64,000 bases of DNA from DATLLN01 sp963809205 (GTDB lineage: Bacteria; Actinomycetota; Thermoleophilia; Gaiellales; JAICJC01): positions 310,001-374,000 of the forward strand of contig CAWEIS010000003.1 of NCBI GenBank assembly GCA_963809205.1, given 5' to 3'. Below are positions 39,054 through 47,889 of this stretch, piece after piece. A program made the position numbers and the translations under genes. Within the stretch, counting starts at the first letter, position 1, and each line of letters opens with the position of its first letter. Under the pieces are notes generated by a model. That model worked only from the letters and a program-made list of their open reading frames with translations. It ran no database searches and had not been told where the DNA came from.

Positions 39054-39653
39054 CTACATGGACTGCGGAACGGCGACCAGGCCGGCCACCATCCTGCGCA
39101 CCATCTCCCGCGTCTGCTGCTGGTCGACGGTGCCGAACACGTGCATGCTGACGATGTAGGCGTTGCCGTCGTCGTGGAACACGGCGGCGACGTGGCCGCT
39201 GCTGGAGCCCATGTTGTGGTCGTACCAGCGCACCTTGTGGCCGGCCACGGTCGAGCTGCCGGCCGGCCCGGCGAAGCACATCATCCCGGCGCAGCGGGGC
39301 GGCCACATCGAATCCGGCATCCCCTCGAACACGACGTGGACGAGGCCGGAGAAGTCCTCGTCCCGCCAGACGTAGCCGAGCTGCCAGTGGCGGCCGGGCG
39401 AGCGGGCGGTGTTGTACTGGTTCTGCGGGCCGATCTGTCCGTCGATCGGCGACGGCAGCCAGGTCGGGCACCAGACCGTCATCCCGACCTTGTCGGCCCA
39501 GTCCTGCCAGTCGGCCGCCCAACGCTTCGGGCAGCTCGCCGCAACCGGCGCCGCCGATGGGGCGCTGCCCCCGGCTGAGTTGCCGTCGCTGCAACCCGCG
39601 AGGGATCCCACCGGCACTGAGAGAAGTGCCAGGACTCCAATGACCATGCGCAT
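39054..39653 (-). CDS. Predicted lipoprotein of unknown function
   Basis: 199 aa from ATG 39653. A short lipoprotein signal (residues 1-20) ends in the lipobox SLAGC with Cys21, then a Ser/Ala/Gly linker and a compact domain of about 155 residues with several Trp and Cys (PPRCAGMMCFAGPAG). An upstream in-frame start would add 35 residues before the signal and is disfavoured. It is divergent from the livK-type gene and upstream of the HDAC-like gene. No family is recognised. Confidence 0.75.
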   Translation of the reverse strand: MRMVIGVLALLSVPVGSLAGCSDGNSAGGSAPSAAPVAASCPKRWAADWQDWADKVGMTVWCPTWLPSPIDGQIGPQNQYNTARSPGRHWQLGYVWRDEDFSGLVHVVFEGMPDSMWPPRCAGMMCFAGPAGSSTVAGHKVRWYDHNMGSSSGHVAAVFHDDGNAYIVSMHVFGTVDQQQTREMVRRMVAGLVAVPQSM

Positions 39654-39689
39654 CTGCAAACGGATCCGTCCGATCGTTCGTCCAAACTC

Positions 39690-39724
39690 TTGCCCCGACT
39701 GTGTGGGAATGGTAAATACCACTG
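39690..39724 (+). promoter_or_regulatory. Promoter and palindromic operator ahead of the livK-type gene
   Basis: TTGCCC (39690-39695) and TAAATA (39713-39718) have a 17-bp spacer. The -10 lies inside the palindrome TGGTAAATACCA, a likely regulator site. The gene itself has GGGAGGAG before ATG 39786. Confidence 0.45.
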
Positions 39725-39785
39725 TCGCGACGGGGGACACCACCCTCGCGGGCGTCAATCAGGTCAACATGACGGGAGGAGCCGG

Positions 39786-41117
39786 ATGAGAGTGGTTGGA
39801 AGCCGAGCCGTATTGGCGGCGGCTGCACTGGCGCTGAGTTTCGCGGCCGCGTGCGGCAGCGGCAGCGGCAGCAGCAGCGGCGGTGGCAGCGGCGGGAGCG
39901 GTTCAGCGACACCGCTGAACATCTCGACGTGCGGCGCACCGAGCGGTAGCGGCCAGTTCACCGTCGTCTCGGATCTGCCTCTGCAGGGCGCGTCGAAGCT
40001 GCAGACGGATCAGATGGTCAAGGCGATCGATTACGTGCTCAAGCAGCACGACTACAAGGCCGGCAAGTACACGGTTCAGTACCAGTCCTGTGACGACTCG
40101 ACGCAGCAGGCCGGCAAGTGGGATGCCGCGACGTGCACCTCCAATGCCAACGAGTACGCCCGCAACCAGAGCGTCATCGGCGTCATCGGCACGTTCAACT
40201 CGGGTTGTGCCGAGCTCGAGGTGCCGGTCATGAACCGCGTCTCGACGGCGATGGTGAGCCCGGCCAACACGTGGCCTGGTCTGACCATCAAGAGCGGACT
40301 TCCGGGTGAGCCGGACAAGTACTACCCGACCGGCACGCGCAACTACGCCCGCGTCGTCGCTGTGGACAACTCGCAGGGCGCCGTGGATGCGACGTTCGCG
40401 AAGTCGATCGGCGTGAAGCGCGTCTACGTGCTGAACGACAAGGAGGCGTACGGCCTCGGCGTCGCCAACTACTTCAAGAAGGCGGCGGAGAAGCTCGGAC
40501 TCCAGGTTGTCGGCTTCGACGCGTGGGACGGCAAGCAGCCGAACTACCAGTCGCTGATGCAGAAGATCAAGGCCACGAACCCCGACGCGATCTTCCTCGG
40601 GGGCCTGATCTGCGAGAACGGCGGCCAGCTGATCAAGGACAAGGTCGACGTCATGGGCCCGAACGACGGCGCGGTCAAGCTGATCGCTCCTGACGGGTTC
40701 ACGACCGACGCCACGCTGACCGGGCAGGGCTCGGCCGGCGCAGCGGGCGAGGGTATGTACTCCTCGGTCGCCGGTGTCCCCGCCGATCAGCTGAAGGGTG
40801 CCGGCAAGGAGTTCGTCGACGCATTCCAGTCGGAGAACGGTCTCTCCAGCCTCGAGCCGTACACGGCGTATGCCGCGCAGGCTGCAGAGGTGATGCTCAC
40901 TGCGATCGAGAACTCCGACGGCACGCGGGCCTCGGTGACCAAGAACCTGTTCGGCATGCAGGTCACCGACGGCATCCTGGGGACGTTCACCATCGACGAC
41001 AACGGTGACATCTCCGGTGCGAACCAGTTCACGATCGACATCGGCAAGAGTGGTCACTTCACCACCGACTCCGTCGTGAACCCGGATACCCAGCTGGTGC
41101 AGGAGATCACCGGCTAG
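39786..41117 (+). CDS. livK: ABC transporter substrate-binding lipoprotein, branched-chain amino acid type
   Basis: 443 aa. Lipoprotein signal with lipobox FAAAC (Cys23) and a Gly/Ser-rich linker, then a type I periplasmic-binding fold (Peripl_BP_6). Characteristic segments are VVSDLPLQGASKLQTDQM near residue 58, VIGVIGTFNSGCAELEV near 130 and VKRVYVLNDKEAYGLG near 213. It heads a five-gene livKHMGF cluster. The ligand may be a branched-chain amino acid, amide or urea-like compound; the binding fold alone does not decide. A Shine-Dalgarno sequence precedes the ATG. Confidence 0.9.
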   Translation: MRVVGSRAVLAAAALALSFAAACGSGSGSSSGGGSGGSGSATPLNISTCGAPSGSGQFTVVSDLPLQGASKLQTDQMVKAIDYVLKQHDYKAGKYTVQYQSCDDSTQQAGKWDAATCTSNANEYARNQSVIGVIGTFNSGCAELEVPVMNRVSTAMVSPANTWPGLTIKSGLPGEPDKYYPTGTRNYARVVAVDNSQGAVDATFAKSIGVKRVYVLNDKEAYGLGVANYFKKAAEKLGLQVVGFDAWDGKQPNYQSLMQKIKATNPDAIFLGGLICENGGQLIKDKVDVMGPNDGAVKLIAPDGFTTDATLTGQGSAGAAGEGMYSSVAGVPADQLKGAGKEFVDAFQSENGLSSLEPYTAYAAQAAEVMLTAIENSDGTRASVTKNLFGMQVTDGILGTFTIDDNGDISGANQFTIDIGKSGHFTTDSVVNPDTQLVQEITG

Positions 41118-41153
41118 TTCTGAGCTGAAAACCGAGAAAAGGGGAGCGTCGCG

Positions 41154-42224
41154 ATGACAGCAGACTCTCGCGCAGAGCAGAAGCCGGTCCTCGCGGCGCT
41201 CCCCCGTATCACGGGGCAGCTCAACCGCATTTTCACGATCCTGTTGCTGGGCGTCCTGGCCGTCTGGCTGCTGGTCAACTTCGTCAAGGCCCCGGATCAG
41301 TTCCTCAGCGTCACGCTGGTCGGCATCACGCAGGGTGCGATCTACGCCCTGGTGGCCCTCGGCTACACGCTGGTCTACGGCATCATCGAGCTGATCAACT
41401 TCGCCCACGGCGACGTGTTCATGTGGGGGACGATGATCACCGTCACGGTGGCCGGCACCCACCTCGGCCTGGACGGTTCCCAGTCCGGACTGGTGACCGC
41501 CGGGGGCCTGCTGTTGACGCTGTTCGTGGCGATGGTGTTCTGCGGGGCGCTGAACACCGGCATCGAGTTCGTCGCCTACAGGCGCCTGAGAAACGCGCCC
41601 AGACTGGCGCCGCTGATCTCGGCGATCGGCGTGTCCTTCATCCTGTCGGGCGTGGCGTCGGCCCAGTTCTACGGGTTCAACTACACCGGCGTGGGCGACA
41701 TCATGCCGACCCAGACGCTGTTCGATCTCGGCGGCGTGCCGTACCGGCTGAAGTCGCTGCTGGTCGTGGCGATTACCATCCCGGTGCTGCTGGCGCTGGT
41801 GTGGTGGGTGCGCAACACGCGCCAGGGCAAGGCGATGCGCGCGGTCGCCCAGGACACCGAGGCGTCGCGGATGATGGGCATCGACGTCAACCGCACGATC
41901 TCCATCACCTTCGCCGTTGCCGGCGCCCTGGCGGGCGCGGCCGGCGTGCTCTACGTCACGTACTACACCCAGACGCGATTCGATCTCGGGTTCCAGCTCG
42001 GGCTGTTCGCCTTCACGGCGGCCGTCCTGGGCGGGATCGGCAACCTCACCGGCGCCGCGCTCGGCGCGCTCTGCATCGGCCTGATCACCGCGTACAACGA
42101 CGGCCTGTCGTGGCACGCGCCGGGGTCGGACTGGACGCAGTCGATCGTCTTCACGATCCTCATCCTGATCCTGGTGTTCCGTCCCGAGGGCCTGCTCGGC
42201 GAGCCGGAGGCGGACCGGGCATGA
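41154..42224 (+). CDS. livH: Branched-chain amino acid-type ABC permease, LivH
   Basis: 356 aa, about eight to nine membrane segments. GITQGAIYALVALGYTLVYGI near residues 62-82 and INFAHGDVFMWG near 83-94 are the LivH signature; the EAA-like loop AVAQDTEASRMMGIDVNRT contacts the ATPase. It follows livK by 36 bp with AAAAGGGGAG before the ATG. It overlaps livM by 4 bp (ATGA). Confidence 0.94.
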   Translation: MTADSRAEQKPVLAALPRITGQLNRIFTILLLGVLAVWLLVNFVKAPDQFLSVTLVGITQGAIYALVALGYTLVYGIIELINFAHGDVFMWGTMITVTVAGTHLGLDGSQSGLVTAGGLLLTLFVAMVFCGALNTGIEFVAYRRLRNAPRLAPLISAIGVSFILSGVASAQFYGFNYTGVGDIMPTQTLFDLGGVPYRLKSLLVVAITIPVLLALVWWVRNTRQGKAMRAVAQDTEASRMMGIDVNRTISITFAVAGALAGAAGVLYVTYYTQTRFDLGFQLGLFAFTAAVLGGIGNLTGAALGALCIGLITAYNDGLSWHAPGSDWTQSIVFTILILILVFRPEGLLGEPEADRA

Positions 42225-43471
42225 CCTCGCGCCTCGACCGCCTCGACAGGGCCAAGCTGATCAAGCTCGCGGTCGGCATCGGCCTAGCCGTGCTGCTGTT
42301 CTTCTACCCGTCCTACCAGCAGGACCTGGTGAACGCCGTGGGCGCGAGCAACACGGTGGCCCAGTTCGTGCCGACGGTCTTCAACATGGTCGTCATCTGC
42401 GTGTACGTGGTGATGGCGATTGGCCTGAACATGGTCGTCGGCTACGCCGGCCTGCTCGACCTGGGCTACGTGGCCTTCTACGCTGTCGGCGCGTACGTCG
42501 CCGGCTGGTTCGCGACCCAGCAGTTCTCGCAGGTGACGTTCCACTTCGGCGACGTCGGGTCGACGTCGACGGTGCCCGGCATCCACGTCTCGATCTGGCT
42601 GCTGATGGTGGGAGCTGCCGTGCTGGCCGCGCTGGTCGGCATCATCATCGGCCTGCCCACGCTCCGCCTGCGCGGCGACTATCTGGCGATCGTCACGCTC
42701 GGGTTCGGCGAGATCATCCCGCAGTTCGTGCGCAACGCCGACTCGCTGCACGGCTTCAACCTGACCAACGGCAGCTTCGGGCTCTCGCCGATCGACCCGC
42801 TCGGCTTCGGGCACAACATCCCGCTTGGGATCACCACGCTCCCGGCCAACTTCCTGACCGTGTCGAACGCCGACACCTGGTACTACCGGGTGGGGCTGGC
42901 GCTGGTCGCGCTGACCATCTTCTGCTCGATCCGGATCCGCGACTCGCGGCTCGGCCGGGCCTGGGTGGCCATCCGCGAGGACGAGATCGCTGCCGGGGCG
43001 ATGGGCGTTCCGCTGATGCGGACGAAGACCGCCGCCTACGCCCTGGGCGCACTGTTCGGCGGCATCGCCGGCTGCTTCTACGCGACGTACAAGGGCGCCA
43101 CGTTCCCGGGCGACTTCTACCTGAACATCTCGATCATCATCCTCTGCATGGTGGTGCTGGGCGGCATGGGCAACGTCTGGGGCGTGACGCTGGGCGCGAT
43201 CATCATCACGTACCTGAACTTCCAGGGTCTGGGAGCGATCGGCAACAACATCAACTCCGGATTCGGCATCGATCCGCACTCGTCGCTGGGCCAGCACCTC
43301 GATCCGCCGTCGAATCAGGGCATCATCTTCGGGTTGATCCTGGTGATCATGATGTTGTTCAGACCGGAGGGCCTGATCCCATCCCGGCGCCGGAAGATCG
43401 AGTTCCAGGCCAAGGCCGAGGGCGTCGAGGTCGACCTCGACGACGCCGTCTCGGAGATCGACATCCGATGA
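42221..43471 (+). CDS. livM: Branched-chain amino acid-type ABC permease, LivM
   Basis: 416 aa, about 10 membrane segments. LNMVVGYAGLLDLGYVAFYA near residues 68-87 and the ATPase-contact loop WVAIREDEIAAGAMGVPLMR near 248-267 are typical of LivM, and the C terminus ends in an acidic tail. It has a large extracytoplasmic insertion between segments. Start ATG overlaps livH, stop overlaps livG; fully coupled operon. Confidence 0.94.
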   Translation: MTSRLDRLDRAKLIKLAVGIGLAVLLFFYPSYQQDLVNAVGASNTVAQFVPTVFNMVVICVYVVMAIGLNMVVGYAGLLDLGYVAFYAVGAYVAGWFATQQFSQVTFHFGDVGSTSTVPGIHVSIWLLMVGAAVLAALVGIIIGLPTLRLRGDYLAIVTLGFGEIIPQFVRNADSLHGFNLTNGSFGLSPIDPLGFGHNIPLGITTLPANFLTVSNADTWYYRVGLALVALTIFCSIRIRDSRLGRAWVAIREDEIAAGAMGVPLMRTKTAAYALGALFGGIAGCFYATYKGATFPGDFYLNISIIILCMVVLGGMGNVWGVTLGAIIITYLNFQGLGAIGNNINSGFGIDPHSSLGQHLDPPSNQGIIFGLILVIMMLFRPEGLIPSRRRKIEFQAKAEGVEVDLDDAVSEIDIR

Positions 43472-44301
43472 CGGATCTGCTGGTCGCCCGCAAGGTGCGC
43501 AAGGAGTTCGGCGGTCTGGTGGCGTGCAACGACGTCGACTTCAACGTGCCGGAGCGAGGGATCGTCAGCCTGATCGGCCCCAACGGGGCGGGCAAGACGA
43601 CGTTCTTCAACATGCTGACCGGCGCCTACACGCCAACCTCAGGGGAGGTGACGTTCGACGGCACCGAGATCGCCGGACTGCCGCCGCACAGGGTGACGGA
43701 GCTGGGGATCGGCCGCACGTTCCAGAACATCCGGCTGTTCCAGACGATGAGCTCGCTGGAGAACGTGATGGTGGGCATGCACTGCCGCACCAAGGGCGGC
43801 GTCGTCCGCAGCATCCTGCGGACGCCCGGGATCCGCCGCCAGGAGCGCGAGAGCCGCGTCAAGGCCGCCGAGATCCTGCGCTACGTCGGGCTCGACCGGG
43901 CCGTCGACGAGGACTTCGCGATGAACCTGTCCTACGGCGACCAGCGCCGCCTCGAGGTGGCCCGGGCGCTGGCGACCGAGCCCAAGCTGGTGCTGCTGGA
44001 CGAACCGACCGCCGGGATGAACCCGCAGGAGAGCCGGGACTTCACCGCGTTCGTGTCCCGTCTGCGCGACGAGCGGGATCTGACCGTGCTGATGATCGAG
44101 CACGACATGAAGGTCGTGATGGGCGTCTCCGACCGCGTCACGGTGCTCGACCGCGGCGAGAAGATCGCCGAGGGGTCGCCGGCGGAGATCCAGGCCGACC
44201 AGCGCGTGATCGAGGCGTACCTCGGCACGGGCTCATCCGGCACGGCCGGCTCGGGCAACGGCGGCGGCGCTGCAGCCGTCGAGGAGGAGGAGCCGGCGTG
44301 A
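43468..44301 (+). CDS. livG: Branched-chain amino acid-type ABC ATPase, LivG
   Basis: 277 aa. Walker A GPNGAGKTTFFNML near residue 37, Q loop GIGRTFQNIRLFQ, signature LSYGDQRRLEVARAL near 153, Walker B LVLLDEPTAGMNP near 173 and the switch His in LMIEHDMKVV. The C-terminal LivG extension ends in a Gly-Ser linker and an acidic EEEEPA tail not usual in the family. It overlaps livM and livF by 4 bp each. Confidence 0.95.
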   Translation: MTDLLVARKVRKEFGGLVACNDVDFNVPERGIVSLIGPNGAGKTTFFNMLTGAYTPTSGEVTFDGTEIAGLPPHRVTELGIGRTFQNIRLFQTMSSLENVMVGMHCRTKGGVVRSILRTPGIRRQERESRVKAAEILRYVGLDRAVDEDFAMNLSYGDQRRLEVARALATEPKLVLLDEPTAGMNPQESRDFTAFVSRLRDERDLTVLMIEHDMKVVMGVSDRVTVLDRGEKIAEGSPAEIQADQRVIEAYLGTGSSGTAGSGNGGGAAAVEEEEPA

Positions 44302-45065
44302 CCGACGTTCCCGAGACCCCGCCGGCACCGCCGCCGAACGGCAAGTCGGCGACGCCGCTGCTCGAGCTGGACGACGTCCATACGTTCTACGGCCGGATCG
44401 AGGCGATCAAGGGCGTCTCGCTGACCGTCAACCAGGGCGAGATCGTCACGCTGATCGGCGCCAACGGCGCCGGCAAGTCGACGACGCTGCGCACGATCCA
44501 GGGGATCAACCGCCCGAAGGTGGGCAGCGTGCGCTTCGAGGGCCGCGAGATCCGCAACGCCACGCCGCACGCGATCGTCAAGATGGGCATCGCCCAGTCG
44601 CCGGAGGGACGGCGCCTGTTCCCGCGGATGTCGGTGCGTGAGAACCTCGAGATGGGCGCGTTCCAGCGCGACGACCGGGCGGGAATCCTGGAGGACATCG
44701 ACCACGTCTACTCGCTGTTCCCGCGGCTGCAAGAGCGGCGCGACCAGAAGGCCGGCACGTTGTCCGGCGGCGAGCAGCAGATGTGCGCGATCGGCCGGGC
44801 GATGATGGCGCGGCCCCGGCTGCTGTTGCTGGACGAGCCGTCGATGGGCCTGGCCCCGATCCTGGTCGACAAGATCTTCGAGATCGTCCAGCAGATCAAC
44901 AGCGATGGGACGACGATCCTGCTGGTCGAGCAGAACGCGCTGATCGCCCTGGGCATCGCCGACCGCGGCTACGTGCTGGAGACCGGCCGGATCGTGCTGG
45001 CGGACGACGCCAAGGCCCTTGCGGACAACGAGCAGGTGCGCAAGGCCTACCTCGGCGCGGGGTAG
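44298..45065 (+). CDS. livF: Branched-chain amino acid-type ABC ATPase, LivF
   Basis: 255 aa, GTG start. Proline-rich N-terminal 17 residues, then Walker A GANGAGKSTTLRTI near residue 54, Q loop IAQSPEGRRLFPRM, signature LSGGEQQMCAIGRAMM near 154, Walker B LLLLDEPSMGLAP near 175 and switch residue region LLVEQNAL. It completes the five-gene transporter. The next gene begins 6 bp downstream and could belong to the same transcript. Confidence 0.95.
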   Translation: MTDVPETPPAPPPNGKSATPLLELDDVHTFYGRIEAIKGVSLTVNQGEIVTLIGANGAGKSTTLRTIQGINRPKVGSVRFEGREIRNATPHAIVKMGIAQSPEGRRLFPRMSVRENLEMGAFQRDDRAGILEDIDHVYSLFPRLQERRDQKAGTLSGGEQQMCAIGRAMMARPRLLLLDEPSMGLAPILVDKIFEIVQQINSDGTTILLVEQNALIALGIADRGYVLETGRIVLADDAKALADNEQVRKAYLGAG

Positions 45066-45071
45066 GACCCG

Positions 45072-46127
45072 GTGCAGCGGACGGTCGCCGTGGTCACCCT
45101 CGCTGTGGCGCTCGCGCTGCTGGTCGCCGGAGCGGGGAGGGGCAGCGAGGCGAAGGCGGGGCGGTCCGAGTTCGCGCGCCACCCGCCGGTGTCGGCCGAC
45201 GCCGTCGCCGATCTGGCGCGGGCCGGCGGCAAGCTGTGGATGGTGGACGGCTGCCAGGTGAGCGTCGTCTCGCTGACCACGCTGACCACCAAGCGCGCCG
45301 CCGGGGCCCATTGCCAGGTGTGGCCGAACCCCTCCGGCACGCTGGCGGTGGCCACCATCGGCTCGCCGTCCAGCCTCGCGGTCAACCGGCGGCTGGCGGT
45401 GCTCGACGCCCGGGGGACGAGCCTGCGCCAGATCGCCGAGATCGATCACCCGCAGGGCACGCTGTCGTCGCCGGTGGCCTGGGCGTCCGACACCGACCTG
45501 TCGTTCTGCGTCGCCAGCGAGAGCGGCCCGATCGTGTTCACCAGCACCGAGGCCAGCGGCTGGCACCTGACGCAGGCGGATCCCGGGCGCTGCCTGCCGC
45601 AGTACGACGGCGCGCGGAAGTTCGAGACCGACGGAGCGTCGGTGCTCGCCCGCGGCGTGCCGGTCGCCCTCACGGGCAAGCTGATCGAGGCGATGCGGCG
45701 GACGCCCGACCGGATCCGGATCACCGCGCTCGATGTGAACGGCCCGTTCGTCGGGGCCGCGGTGGGCGCCGCGGACGGCTCGACGACCACGGCTCCCTAC
45801 GCGCTGGTCGAGCTGGACAGGCGCACGGGCGACACCGTGACCGTGCGGCTGGGCGGCGGCTCGGCGATCGACGGCGTCGGCCTCCCACCGGACGGCGGCG
45901 CGGCGTGGGTGTCCGATGCGACCGGCGGCGCGTCGATCGTTCCCGGCCCCAGCGGCACCACGCTGCCCGGCTCGATCCCCGAGCGCGCGAACGCCTACGC
46001 GTGGTCGCCAGACGGCAGCCACCTCGCGGTCGCCAGGGCGGCCGGCGTGGACGTCTACACCGTCGCCGACGGAACGGTCGTCGGCGTCCCGGGCGTGCAC
46101 GCCGAGCGCCTGTCATGGAGCCGCTGA
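45072..46127 (+). CDS. Secreted beta-propeller-like protein of unknown function
   Basis: 351 aa, GTG start. A signal-type hydrophobic N terminus (residues 4-21) is followed by repeats with a WD40/YVTN-like rhythm, such as LAVATIGSPSSLAVNRRLAVL, SSPVAWASDTDLSFCV and NAYAWSPDGSHLAVARAAG, each containing an xSPDG-type turn. These suggest a beta-propeller of five to seven blades that binds a ligand or protein outside the cell. It directly follows livF, but no transporter role is established. Confidence 0.7.
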   Translation: MQRTVAVVTLAVALALLVAGAGRGSEAKAGRSEFARHPPVSADAVADLARAGGKLWMVDGCQVSVVSLTTLTTKRAAGAHCQVWPNPSGTLAVATIGSPSSLAVNRRLAVLDARGTSLRQIAEIDHPQGTLSSPVAWASDTDLSFCVASESGPIVFTSTEASGWHLTQADPGRCLPQYDGARKFETDGASVLARGVPVALTGKLIEAMRRTPDRIRITALDVNGPFVGAAVGAADGSTTTAPYALVELDRRTGDTVTVRLGGGSAIDGVGLPPDGGAAWVSDATGGASIVPGPSGTTLPGSIPERANAYAWSPDGSHLAVARAAGVDVYTVADGTVVGVPGVHAERLSWSR

Positions 46128-46153
46128 CCCGGCGCGGCGTCGTCCGCGTGCGG

Positions 46154-46159
46154 TACCCT
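46154..46159 (+). promoter_or_regulatory. Leaderless promoter -10
   Basis: TACCCT ends 6 nt before GTG 46166, which decides that start over ATG 46115 inside the previous gene. Confidence 0.5.
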
Positions 46160-46165
46160 CTTGCC

Positions 46166-46612
46166 GTGGCAGACGACCAGCAGCGGGAGGTCTACTCGTG
46201 GGGCGGCAGCGTCGGCTTCGCGATCGTCGGCACCGTGCTGGCGGTCGTCCTGATCCTCGTGTTCACGGAGTTGGAGGATCTGGTCGGCCAGTTCTGGTCA
46301 CAGGTCATCTACTTCCCGACGATCGTGTTCGTGGTGGTCGCGGCCGCGCTGCGCAGCCGGCGGATGGACGACGCGGATCCCACCCGGCTGTCCAAGCCGA
46401 CGCCGATCACGCCGGCCGGGCTGCCCGGCCCGTTCGTGGTCACCCAGGCGCTGGGCGTGGCCGGCATCGTGATGATCGTGGCCGGGTTGGTGCTGGGCGG
46501 CGACGCCGAGCTGATGTGGATCTCGTCGGGCTTCGTGTGCGCGCTGACGGGCGGCGTTGGCCTGGTGTTCTGGCTGTCCGGCCGGCCCTGGCAACAGCTC
46601 CGACGAGCCTGA
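46166..46612 (+). CDS. Four-helix membrane protein of unknown function
   Basis: 148 aa with four predicted membrane segments (about residues 11-32, 43-62, 91-110 and 116-136) and a basic cytoplasmic loop RSRRMDDADPTRLSKPTP between the second and third. The C terminus is RPWQQLRRA. It resembles small actinobacterial membrane proteins without assigned function. Own leaderless promoter; the Nudix leader promoter begins 8 bp downstream. Confidence 0.7.
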   Translation: MADDQQREVYSWGGSVGFAIVGTVLAVVLILVFTELEDLVGQFWSQVIYFPTIVFVVVAAALRSRRMDDADPTRLSKPTPITPAGLPGPFVVTQALGVAGIVMIVAGLVLGGDAELMWISSGFVCALTGGVGLVFWLSGRPWQQLRRA

Positions 46613-46619
46613 CCTGGGC

Positions 46620-46648
46620 TTGCAATTCTCCCAACGATCCTCTACCGT
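46620..46648 (+). promoter_or_regulatory. Promoter of the Nudix leader RNA
   Basis: TTGCAA (46620-46625), 17-bp spacer, TACCGT (46643-46648). The predicted start of transcription, 7 nt on, is exactly the first base of the conserved 103-nt element. Confidence 0.65.
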
Positions 46649-46654
46649 ACGACT

Positions 46655-46757
46655 GCGCCGCCGAGGGCAGCCGAGTAGGTCGAAGCCGGACGGACGAGTC
46701 GTAGGGGAGACCCGAAGGTTCGTTCGGCCGGGGGACGAAAGGCCAGCCGGGGCGGCG
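46655..46757 (+). ncRNA. Candidate structured leader RNA, copy 1 (upstream of Nudix gene)
   Basis: 103 nt, aligned without gaps to 48619-48721 with 18 differences (about 83 % identity). Proposed closing helix: CGCCGCC (46656-46662) with GGCGGCG (46751-46757). Inner helix CGGACG (46691-46696) with CGTTCG (46721-46726). Hairpin ACC-CGAA-GGT (46710-46719). Unpaired blocks GTAGGTCGAA and CGGGGGACGAAAGG are invariant between copies. A short T-rich tail (CCGTTTAAG) separates it from ATG 46772. I do not recognise a known riboswitch. Confidence 0.6.
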
Positions 46758-46771
46758 AATCCGTTTAAGCG

Positions 46772-47191
46772 ATGGCACCCGACGCTGATCTGGTGAGGGC
46801 TGCCGGCGCGGTGCTCGTCCGCGCCGATGGCAGGATCGCCCTCGTGCACCGGCCTCGGTACGACGACTGGTCGCTTCCCAAGGGCAAGCTCGAGCCCGGC
46901 GAGGACGATCTGGCCGCAGCGCACCGCGAGCTGCTCGAGGAGACCGGGCGCCGCGGATCGGTCACGGCCGACCTGGGGACGATCTCCTACGAGGTGACGA
47001 AGCGCGGCAGGACGCTGCCCAAGTCGGTTCGCTACTACCTGATGCGGGACGAGGGCGGCAGCTTCGAGCCACATGAGGAGGTCGACGACGTGCTGTGGCT
47101 GTTGCCGTCCGAGGCACGGGATCACCTGTCGTACGATCGCGACCGGGTGGTGCTGGACAGGGCGCTGCCGCGGCTCACGCAGGGCGCCTGA
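46772..47191 (+). CDS. Nudix hydrolase (MutT-like)
   Basis: 139 aa. The Nudix box runs from Gly38 through Gly59 with all key residues (G38, E44, R52, E53, E56, E57, G59). The N-terminal strand AAGAVLVRADGRIALVHRP resembles the N domain of mycobacterial MutT1, which hydrolyses oxidised nucleotides or diadenosine polyphosphates; the His-containing phosphatase domain of MutT1 is absent. The 117-nt leader contains the conserved RNA element and lacks a clear Shine-Dalgarno sequence, so control at the RNA level is likely. Confidence 0.92.
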   Translation: MAPDADLVRAAGAVLVRADGRIALVHRPRYDDWSLPKGKLEPGEDDLAAAHRELLEETGRRGSVTADLGTISYEVTKRGRTLPKSVRYYLMRDEGGSFEPHEEVDDVLWLLPSEARDHLSYDRDRVVLDRALPRLTQGA

Positions 47192-47228
47192 CTCGGTCTG
47201 GCGCACAGGATCTGCGGAGGGCGGACGC

Positions 47229-47234
47229 TACAAT
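47229..47234 (+). promoter_or_regulatory. Candidate -10 of the STAS gene
   Basis: TACAAT, a full -10 match, 23 nt before ATG 47258. GAGGAG follows it at 47236-47243. A second TANNNT box (TACGGT, 47372-47377) lies 9 nt before the alternative start GTG 47387. Confidence 0.45.
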
Positions 47235-47257
47235 TCGAGGAGCGGCGAGCACGCCCC

Positions 47258-47737
47258 ATGAGCCCAGCGGAGCCTCCCCCCTGCCACGCTGGCATCCTCC
47301 CCGGCGTTCTCGCCGCGCAGTTTGTGGTCGCCGTGCGGCGGACCCCGGCGCCGGCACTCGATCCGACGCTGTACGGTCCCCTGGCCGTGCCGAGCATCCG
47401 GATTGACCGCGTCGCCGAGCACGCCCTCGTTGTCACTCCGAGCGGTGAGCTCGACCTGGTGTCCGTGCCGGCGCTCCGCGAGGCGATCGAGGACGCCCTC
47501 TCCGCGGTCGCCAGCGTGGTCGTCGACCTCACCGCCGTCTCGTTCATCGACAGCTCCATCGTCGGTGTGCTCGCAACGGCCAGCACGGACGTCGCGCGAC
47601 GCGAGGCGGGCAGCCAGCTCGTCGTAGTGTCGCCCCCGGGCTCTCATCCCCGCCGGGTCCTGGACATGGTCAGGGCGGCGACGTTCCTGCGGCTCTACGA
47701 TGACCGGCCGGCCGCGCTCGCCTCGATCGGCTGGTAG
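47258..47737 (+). CDS. STAS-domain anti-anti-sigma-like protein
   Basis: 159 aa from ATG 47258, or 116 aa from GTG 47387; the shorter form is the usual size of a stand-alone STAS protein. The STAS core includes VVTPSGELDLVSVPALREAI and the phosphorylatable site VSFIDSSIVGVL, where the first Ser after Asp is the position phosphorylated in SpoIIAA/RsbV. Such proteins release sigma factors by binding anti-sigma kinases. No anti-sigma factor or sigma factor is adjacent. The extra N-terminal 43 residues are not STAS-like. Confidence 0.82.
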   Translation: MSPAEPPPCHAGILPGVLAAQFVVAVRRTPAPALDPTLYGPLAVPSIRIDRVAEHALVVTPSGELDLVSVPALREAIEDALSAVASVVVDLTAVSFIDSSIVGVLATASTDVARREAGSQLVVVSPPGSHPRRVLDMVRAATFLRLYDDRPAALASIGW

Positions 47738-47889
47738 CTGCGGCCCGCGGGTGGGGTTTTCCTCGCGCACACAGATTCCTGGTCACGCCCCGCCGACATG
47801 GACCACACCACGTATGACGTTCCAGCGGTGCTGCCACAGGTTCGCATCACGCCTCGGAACCAAACGCGTCAGCGGGTGTCCAAGACGGT

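Noticed and set aside
39051..39056. Leaderless promoter TAGGCT for the HDAC-like gene
   Set aside because: The box contains the stop codon of the upstream lipoprotein gene, 11 bp away on the same strand, so operon transcription is a simpler explanation.
37933..39939. 668-residue frame extending the HDAC-like gene upstream
   Set aside because: The upstream 300 residues are low-complexity and overlap the lipoprotein and livK genes; the fold begins at GTG 39042.
46655..46757. Identity as a known riboswitch (c-di-AMP ydaO, c-di-GMP-I, cobalamin, lysine)
   Set aside because: Short pieces such as GGGGGAC and GCGAATCC recall ydaO or cobalamin elements, but the order and remaining conserved blocks do not fit any of these consensus structures.
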